NCBI RefSeq assembly: GCF_910592395.1
Contig: NC_088321.1
Coordinates: 14,014,001-14,078,000, forward strand
Source: Lineus longissimus
Lineage: Eukaryota > Nemertea > Pilidiophora > Heteronemertea > Lineidae
DNA: 64,000 nucleotides
Reading direction: 5' to 3'
Of this stretch, positions 57,766 through 64,000 are shown one piece after another. The position numbers were made by a program, and so were the translations under genes. The notes under the pieces are model-generated. The model saw only the letters and a program-made list of their open reading frames with translations, made no database searches and was not told where the DNA came from. The first letter of the stretch is position 1; each line of letters begins with the position of its first letter.

Positions 57766-58687
57766 ACCCTGTGCTGCTAAGGCCAGACTAATTTCATTTT
57801 TTTGGTGTTCAGATTACTGTAAACCTGGAGATGTTCGTGTGAATTTTATTTTCGTTTACAGATAATTGTGACAATATATGACTCGTCAGGTTCAATTCCT
57901 TAAACCAAACAATATTACCTTTTCTAGAACAGATTATTTTAAGAAATTCTACTCTCTGCAACGGAATTCATTTTGTTCAAAAAAGAATGAATATCATCCT
58001 GAAACACTGCGTAAACAAGCTGTATAAGTTGCTGCAAGCTGCGTTTATACATTGCTATTTGCGACAGAAATACCTCTCATCTGTGGGTAAAACCGCCCAG
58101 TTTGATATCAACAGCAGGTCCCTGTGATTACTGATTTTTGTGACGATGTTTGTGTAATGTGATCATTATCGCAGTACACAGCGATTGAAATTGTTCATTT
58201 GTAGAAAACTTTCGTTCTATCCAAATTTCTCTCTTGTCGTTTCCCATTCTCCTTGCGCCGTCACCCCTGGCATTAAACACAATGTTCACAAAGTCCAAAA
58301 GACCCGCAAAGTTTGTCAAACAAAGCCATGTATTCTGTGATGTACTTCGACAACGGAAAATTATTGGCTTTCCTGTGAGAGAAAAGGGCTTAGCTCCGCT
58401 CCCAGTTGCTGGAGTCGATTCTCACAATGGCTGCATCACCTTTGGTATTAAACACTGAAGTCACAGCGCACTGGAGATTTCACTAAAAACAAAGCGCTGA
58501 TATAGATAGAGGAACATTGAAATATTTCATGAGACAACATGTATCATAGGTGTTGTCACGTTCAGCAGAGCGAGGGTCGTTGTCAAGGACAATGTGGGCA
58601 GTTCATGGGCAGTTTTGAAAAGGAATTCAAGAACTAAATTCTTGGCTCTTTGCAATCCTTTGAATGAGATATAAAATCGAAGTTTGC
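57766..58687. other. no recognised gene or repeat
   Basis: Opposing frames of 74 (plus) and 63 (minus) codons near 58128-58458 have no motif. Confidence 0.3.
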
Positions 58688-58807
58688 TGTCCTTTTAATA
58701 GAGAGGTGTCCTGATGATAGAGGTCAAATTGAAGGAAAACAACCACTTTGGGACCAAAACTAGAAGTCCTTAATAGAGAGAGGCATCTACTAAGGAAGGT
58801 TCCACTG
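58688..58807 (+). mobile_element. MITE-S copy 4 (5' truncated)
   Basis: It starts inside the element at 'ttttaatagagaggtgtcc' and ends 'aaggaaggttccactg' followed by TA (58808-58809). It keeps 'ttgggaccaaaactag' and 'ccttaatagagag'. Confidence 0.85.
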
Positions 58808-58809
58808 TA

Positions 58810-59590
58810 TATACCAGAACCAGGGAGAAGCAGAGCTACCTCTGGCATTAAGCACCAGAGTCAAAAAGCCCTATAGATTTCGTCAAACAATGCGGTACCC
58901 TCTCTGATATACTTAGACGAATGTGGAAAAATCATGATATGGGTTTCGGACAAAAGGTGCGCAGCATCAAACGATGTATTGAGAAGAGTTGTTTTGTGTT
59001 GTCTCCATCTCCGTTGGGATGATCAAAGCTGGGTCTGTAATCCCCCTGTAGCCGTGGTTTCTATGCATTAAAGGATGGATTCAGCTTTGTTATGGCGGCC
59101 ATCTTGGATGAGGGGTCATATCAAAGATCATAGTCTGCCTCTTGAGGTAGAAGAATATGATATTATGTGTCTTCAAAACGAAATTTTCTCCTCAAAAATG
59201 AGAACAATATGTACTAGAACCACATTTCTATCGATAGATACCTTCATGCGCTACTACACCATCTGCTAAAATTAGCAACAAACATTAAGCACTGTCGTCC
59301 AGTCATTTCCCCAAACGACAGCGGTTGCAGTTGGTATTCGGTGACACAAGGCCTTGTTCAACCACAGTCGCAGTTGGTGGCAAATGGTTCATATTATGAC
59401 ATTGACCTCGACTCACTACTTCGGAAAGAAATAATTCCTTTTGAGAAGTGGTTGAACTAATGTAAAGGCAATTGTTTGAGCACCAGCCACAGAAATGAAA
59501 TTATTTTTTACTATATTAAGTGTCAAATTGATCAATGGAAAGTGACAGTTATAACAGGCACTCAGCATTTTACATTATCAAAGACCTCAT
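58810..59590. other. no recognised gene or repeat
   Basis: A loose inverted pair (tgttcaaccac and gtggttgaac, about 59354 and 59447) was noticed. Otherwise nothing. Confidence 0.3.
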
Positions 59591-59879
59591 GGACCTTCTC
59601 TATTCATTTGAAAATTGAACTTTTAATTTGAAAAGTTCCAGTTGTGTACTAAATGCAGACTCACTAATGTATCTTAAGGCCTTCTCCATTTGTTAATTTG
59701 AAAGCGTGCTTAAATTTGGAAAGTTCTAATTGAGAAAATACAAATAAAATATAAATCTCAACAATGCGATTGCGAGTACTGATATACATATACAAACACT
59801 CGGCCAAGTTGCAGCAACGTTTCATGTATAACTGCCATGTACAACAAAAAGGACAAATAAAGATGAGGTCGGCCTTTAA
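59591..59879 (-). mobile_element. MITE-R copy 9 with partial duplicate of its start
   Basis: 'ggaccttctctattcatttg' (59591) and 'ttaaggccttctccatttgtt' (59674) are two starts of the same element. The second continues with 'aaatctcaacaatgcgattg' and 'ggccaagttgcagcaacgtt', ending 'cggcctTTAAA' at 59879. The 117-codon frame 59764-60117 begins inside it and is not considered a gene. Confidence 0.7.
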
Positions 59880-60265
59880 ATTCACCTGCATCCAGTCTAC
59901 AGACTCCCAACAAAAAACACACACTGAATTAGAATTTAAATGGAACAATTCTTTTCAAAATTTCTTCATCCAAATGATCGTGGCAGTTGTGGCGGAAAGA
60001 GACATTTCGATTCTAATTTGCCGCAGATTGAAACCTTCACATTCGATTAAATGGATAATGACGTTTATTCCACGATGGTGTGTGAAAGGTGCAAAACAAT
60101 GTCTTGGGATGCATTGAATGTCAGGTTTTGTTCCGGCGATTTTGTGTGGTTAACAGAGCAGTTTTCTTGTTGCCAATAATAAACACCTTGGTTCAATGTG
60201 GCGCTGTTTACACTGTATAATGTACTGTGCCTCGTTGTGGTGGGAGTGGTTGTGATTTAAGGAAT
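59880..60265. other. no recognised gene
   Basis: Holds the rest of the chance frame noted above. Nothing else was seen. Confidence 0.3.
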
Positions 60266-60274
60266 TGTAGCAAA

Positions 60275-60450
60275 CTGGAGGCATAGGTTGTCTCTACAAA
60301 CTTCACAGGGTAAAGCTGAAATGTAGGCCAACACCGAGCCCACAGCGATTGATACCGACTATGAGGCATAGGTTGTCTCAACAAACTTCACGAGGGTGAA
60401 GCTAAAATGTAGGCCGAAACCGAGCCCACAGCTATTGATACTGACTATGA
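60275..60450 (+). repeat. tandem duplication, 84-bp unit
   Basis: 'gaggcataggttgtctc' at about 60278 and 60362, each through 'acaaacttcac', 'gtgaagctaaaatgtaggcc' and 'accgagcccacagc' to 'gactatga'. Copies are over 90% alike by eye, so fairly recent. Confidence 0.95.
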
Positions 60451-60619
60451 CAGTTAGGGGAGGAAGTGGAAAAATCTTGTTGGCGACCAATGCTCCACTT
60501 GGAGTAACAGGGTTTAAGCCATGATAGTGAGGACCGTTCATTCATTCCCTCTAATCTTTTGTTTCCCGCATGTGAGCTCAATGTCCCCAGGACCTTCTAT
60601 GAGTAGTAAACGTGTTTTA

Positions 60620-60860
60620 TGGCCAACCAAATATTTTCTGTGATGGCCCATCATAAATTCTGTAACAGAGCCAATTTTAAATTCTATTATGGGCCCATGG
60701 TAGATACGATTTCAATGTTCCATTCAGGCCATCATAGAATCTATCATGATCTATCATAATAGATTCTATGATGGAAATTCTCTCCGTCATAATTCTCCAT
60801 CATATAATCTAGATTCACCATCACAGATTCTTTGATGGTCATCTTCCATCATACAATCTG
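60620..60860. repeat. palindromic cluster built on 'tctatgatgg'
   Basis: A perfect hairpin has arms 60729-60744 (ccatcatagaatctat) and 60759-60774 with a 14-base loop. Around it, imperfect copies of 'ccatcataa' and 'attctrtgatgg' recur in both orientations (about 60641 to 60852), as if a short palindrome had been multiplied. Confidence 0.8.
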
Positions 60861-61224
60861 CGATCAAACTCCTGCCTCTGTAGCGCTAGAGCGTCCCACC
60901 GTGCAACCTTGAAACTCAGTCCCTATTTAAACGCATAACGACTTGCCAAGGGGGAGCTAAATAGAGAACGTCTTTGTGTCTCATTGTCTGAAAGTCACCT
61001 TACTCATTCTTCAGTGTCATTAAAGGAACTGCTTAGGGCTGGTGACCGGCTTCTTTTCGCATTGCAGTTGTTCAATATCGGCTTCTGCAGTGCTGCGCTC
61101 TGATTTTATTCTCTGTTCACTCAGCATGTTTTTGATTTCCTGGAAGGAGGTGCTTTGCCCGCTTTTTTCACAATCAGTAAATGTTACCAAATGTGTTTAT
61201 TTAGAAATTGTCTAATGATTTTGA
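60861..61224. other. no recognised gene or repeat
   Basis: Begins with 'tgtagcgctagagcgtcccaccgtgcaac'. Nothing distinctive. Confidence 0.3.
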
Positions 61225-61720
61225 CAAACGTGACCATTCATTGTAAAGCTATTGATGATCACTTTCTAATAGTACCGTGCGTACACCTATTGACATGACA
61301 TGACAATTCGATGGGAAGCCTGCGATGAGCACTTTCTAATAGCATCATTTGTAAACCTATTGACATGACCATTCATTCGAAAGCTCTCGATGAGCACTTT
61401 CTAATAGCATCATTTGTAAACCTATTGACCTGACCATTCATTCGAAAGCTCTCGATGAGCACTTTCTAATAGCATCATTTGTAAACCTATTGACATGACC
61501 ATTCGTTCGAAAGCTCTCGATGAGCACTTTCTATTCGCATCCTTTGGAAACATATTGACATGACCATTCTTCGAAAGCTCTTGATGAGCACTTTCTATTC
61601 ACATCATTTGGAAACCTATTGACATGACCATTACTTCGAAAGCTCTTGATGGGCACTTTCTATTCACATCATTTGGAAACCTATTGACATGACCATTCAT
61701 TCGAAAGCTCTCGATGAGGT
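61225..61720 (-). repeat. 64-65-bp minisatellite, about eight copies, inverted relative to 9.3-10.1 kb
   Basis: Units: 'cgaaagctctcgatgagcac', 'tttctaatagcatcatttgt', 'aaacctattgacatgacca'. 'gatgagcacttt' recurs every 64-69 bases from about 61323. The reverse complement (gctcatcgagagctttcg, aatggtcatgtcaataggttt) matches the edge units of the other array. Copies here are more alike than those at 9.3 kb. Confidence 0.95.
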
Positions 61721-62030
61721 GGCAGCATTTGTTTCTTGTATCAAGATTTCAATCTATCATGATTTGCTCAGCCCTGGTCTGTAAAGTGTCAATCCTAAAT
61801 TTTTCACCTAATCCTGCTCTCAGTATCATGATCAACTAATGCATCCTACGCCGTATAATCCTCCGATTTTTTCCCGCTCGGACATCACTGTTAACAATGC
61901 CAGAACAGGAGAACATCGCGCTGAAATAGCACTGTATTATCAGATATTAAACATATTGTGTTACATCGTATTATTCTATGATCATTTTTGCTGTTTCTTT
62001 TATTACATTGGCTACTTTACTGATTAACTG
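61721..62030. other. no recognised gene
   Basis: A short frame with a hydrophobic end (61839-62027) has no motif or splice donor. Confidence 0.3.
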
Positions 62031-62034
62031 GTCG

Positions 62035-62640
62035 TCTCGTATTAGCAAAATGGCACATTTTTCTGGTGTTTTCGCTATATCCATTGTTTTTCTCCGGTTA
62101 AGCTCTTGGTGTCCTTGGTACAGGTGACTAACTTCAGCTCGATGTACTGCAAAAATCTTTATTGGCACATTATTTCTTATTTTTGTGACCTGGGTTGAGA
62201 ATGCGCAAATATCATCACGATATCAGCTTCATCATTTATATATAGAAAATCAAACGATCTGCAGGAATAAGGTGATGCGAATTATTTCCTACAGTGTGCC
62301 ATACAGCAGTTCCACATTTATGCTGCTCTCTTAAAATGGTGGTTTCGTATTAGCGAAATGGACACATCTGGTTTTTTTCGTTTTTGTCATGTTTGTCAGT
62401 TCAGCTTTAAAATAGGCAAATACACTTATGGTCTTTTGGGAAATATAACAGTCAGTTCAGCTTTAGAGAAGACCAACAGCTATTACTATTTTTATAAGTT
62501 CAGGTTGGCTACAATACCTTTGGGATCAATTAAAAGCGCTTTAAGAAAGCACTTGCACAATACAAATCCCAAAAGCTAACATTTCCTTTCATTTCATACA
62601 GCTCATAAAAGAGGGCAGTTCAGCTTTAAGAGAAGACCAG
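62035..62640 (+). repeat. two overlapping diverged duplications
   Basis: 'cgtattagcaaaatggcaca' (62038) matches 'cgtattagcgaaatggacaca' (62346). Separately, 'gtcagttcagctttaaaa' (62396), 'gtcagttcagctttagagaagacc' (62452) and 'gcagttcagctttaagagaagacc' (62616) recur. Confidence 0.7.
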
Positions 62641-62756
62641 CATCCGCGACAATTTTCCGCTCAACTGGTCATGTTATCAGTAGTGCATTCAATTAGCACT
62701 CACAGCTAATTACCTCATTAGGGCATCAAAGACTATATTTGACCCCTTGTGCCATG

Positions 62757-62775
62757 TGACCTGAGGTGACCTTGA
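62757..62775 (-). promoter_or_regulatory. DR4-like plus extended half site, copy 1
   Basis: TGACCT at 62757-62762, spacer gagg, TGACCT at 62767-62772, then TGA; the minus strand reads TCAAGGTCA-cctc-AGGTCA. This matches a DR4 nuclear receptor element whose half site is also the extended TCAAGGTCA (established motif of ERR/SF-1-type monomers). Function here is inference. Confidence 0.3.
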
Positions 62776-62972
62776 CTTCCTTTGTTGTCATGGCGTATTT
62801 TGTTTGATGTCCATTTGACGTGAGGCTGATGTTGACTTGGTGTTTTTTTTTTAGTGAACCATTGGTCTTCTTAAACTTATTGCTTGTTGGCGGTTTCAAA
62901 GTTGACATGTGTTCAATACAGATGCACCAGAAGTTAAAATTTCAAAGGCTATATTTGACCCCGAATTCCTTG

Positions 62973-62990
62973 TGACCTCAGGTGACCTTA
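62973..62990 (-). promoter_or_regulatory. DR4-like site, copy 2
   Basis: TGACCT at 62973-62978 and 62983-62988 with spacer cagg. The extension is TTAA rather than TTGA, so the extended half site is lost. Confidence 0.3.
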
Positions 62991-63183
62991 ACCTCCCTTT
63001 GTTGTCATGGTGTCTTTTTGGTGTCCATGTGAAGTGCCGAGGTTGACGTGCAGGGGTTTCATGCATTTTGAAGTGGACTTTAACTTATTTCTAGTGGGCG
63101 CTTCAAAGTTGGCATGTGTTCAATACAGATTATGCTCCAGAACTTGAGAATACAAAAGGCAACATTTTACACCTGGTTCCTGG

Positions 63184-63202
63184 TGACCTCAGGTGACCTT
63201 GA
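63184..63202 (-). promoter_or_regulatory. DR4-like plus extended half site, copy 3
   Basis: TGACCT at 63184-63189 and 63194-63199 with spacer cagg, followed by TGA. Both half sites and the extension are intact, although the rest of this unit is diverged. Confidence 0.3.
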
Positions 63203-63225
63203 CTTTCCTTTCTTGCCACAGCATC

Positions 63226-64000
63226 TACATTTACTTCGGACATTAGGGTGCCATTTTCTTGTGAAATAGACTATAGATCTGCGCATCAAAGATACTTTCT
63301 GAAAAAACACAATCCTTTGTAAAATTAGTTAGAGCATTTAGGAAGCTTTTAGGTTCAATTGTCAATTTGGTCCAGAATGCATAAGGCACTGTAATGGTGC
63401 ATTATGGATGTTAAAATGTAATGGACTTAAAAGTTTTGGGGATGCTGCTCTCCAAATTCATTGGTAATTGCGCTGAAATCGACAAAAGCCTAAAATTGTG
63501 TTCCTTACTTCTAAGCTCGTTATTGGGTAGTTACAATAAGGATCCATTAGAATATTGATTATTTTACCACAACATTGGCATAATGTGCTGCTGAGAATGT
63601 GTTTTTTTTCAATTAGTATTGGTCAGCAATCGAGTAGTTCGAACATGAAGTTGAGTAATGTTATGGATTCGTAGTAAGCAAGTACGCAGCTGAGCAAGGT
63701 ATGTCCATTTGAAGCAAAAAAACTCACAAACTTTCCAAGCCATGGTTGTCTTCTTTTTGCATGCAGTGCAATTTTCTCGTGAAAATGGACTTCAGTCTTC
63801 TTGTCGTGTCTTTGTCAACAACTGTCTTAGAACCGTAATAGGAAAGTAATAATGGCTGGCTATCATGAGATGGAATTCAGCTCTTGTCTCAGGCATGTTC
63901 CTGTCGCTTCTCTGCATATGAATTGCAGTGTACCTATGTATCTGTTGAGTTGGCTCAGTTGACACATAAAATGTACTTTAACCGCCATTTCATTTTTGTA
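63226..64000. other. no recognised gene; faint continuation of the array
   Basis: 'gccattttcttgtgaaatagact' (63249) and 'gcaattttctcgtgaaaatggact' (63768) are related blocks about 520 bases apart. Nothing else was recognised up to the window end. Confidence 0.35.

Larger units (their letters stand above)
62720..63225 (+). repeat. tandem array, about 211-216-bp unit, with nuclear-receptor-like sites
   Basis: Three copies of 'tgacctcaggtgacctt' (62757, 62973, 63184) follow 'ctatatttgacccc' blocks. 'cctttgttgtcatgg' and 'caaagttgacatgtgttcaatacaga' recur downstream. A fourth, very diverged continuation may reach 63800 (gtgcaattttctcgtgaaaatggact). Confidence 0.9.

Noticed and set aside
59764-60117. 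117-codon plus-strand frame as a gene
   Set aside because: Begins inside a MITE-R copy and has no motif.

Overview
The window reads as nuclear DNA of an animal, most likely a marine invertebrate. There are no operons, ribosome-binding sites or dense open frames. Almost everything that can be identified is diverged short tandem duplication, minisatellite or satellite, foldback and miniature inverted-repeat elements (MITEs), decayed non-LTR retrotransposon tails, tRNA-derived SINE pieces, and unusually many long poly-C/poly-G runs. I cannot name the species. SINE-tail and retrotransposon-tail types like these are, from memory, common in hemichordates, echinoderms, lancelets and molluscs. No rRNA gene, intact tRNA gene, CRISPR array or complete protein-coding gene was found. 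Long open frames are few; the longest two either lie in a tandem repeat or look like chance.

Layout: 0-9 kb has a diverged tandem array at the left edge, facing poly-G and poly-C tracts near 2 kb, a retrotransposon tail fragment at 2.6 kb, small arrays at 5.2, 6.4 and 7.4 kb, and a hydrophobic exon-like frame ending at a splice donor (8.4 kb). At 9.0 kb there is a homeodomain-type AT motif cluster, followed by a 63-bp minisatellite (9.26-10.1 kb) whose relative lies inverted at 61.2-61.7 kb. From 10.9 to 19.3 kb tandem duplications follow one another (periods about 70-340 bp), with a TTAA-class MITE at 12 kb, a foldback element at 15.6 kb and two tRNA-like sequences. From 20 to 26 kb there is a retrotransposon tail remnant, a triplet microsatellite, a 32-bp minisatellite and more duplications. 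A satellite with three-monomer higher-order structure fills 26.8-28.1 kb. From 28 to 39 kb there is a second foldback copy, a further retrotransposon tail, a second hydrophobic exon-like frame, many duplications, a 27-30 bp minisatellite and more MITEs. From 40 to 64 kb there are MITEs, one exon-like frame with both splice signals (41.8 kb), a nearly perfect 3 x 156/157-bp array (50.6 kb), a SINE tail, two full copies of a TA-flanked MITE, the inverted minisatellite (61.2 kb), and a roughly 215-bp array whose units carry spaced nuclear-receptor-like half sites (62.7-63.2 kb).

Three short mobile families organise the window. MITE-R has nine copies (about 230 bp, ends TTAAAGG..., TTAA target). 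MITE-F is a foldback with two copies (about 235 bp). MITE-S has four copies (about 180 bp, ends CAGTGGAACCTC, TA flanks). At two loci MITE-R sits exactly at a TTAA junction between two direct copies of a roughly 100-bp unit, so the duplicate unit supplies a paralogous empty site. The only candidates for real gene content are the exon-like frame at 41795-42144 and the two hydrophobic frames ending at 8429 and 30129; all are unproven. The bulk is probably intergenic or large-intron DNA.
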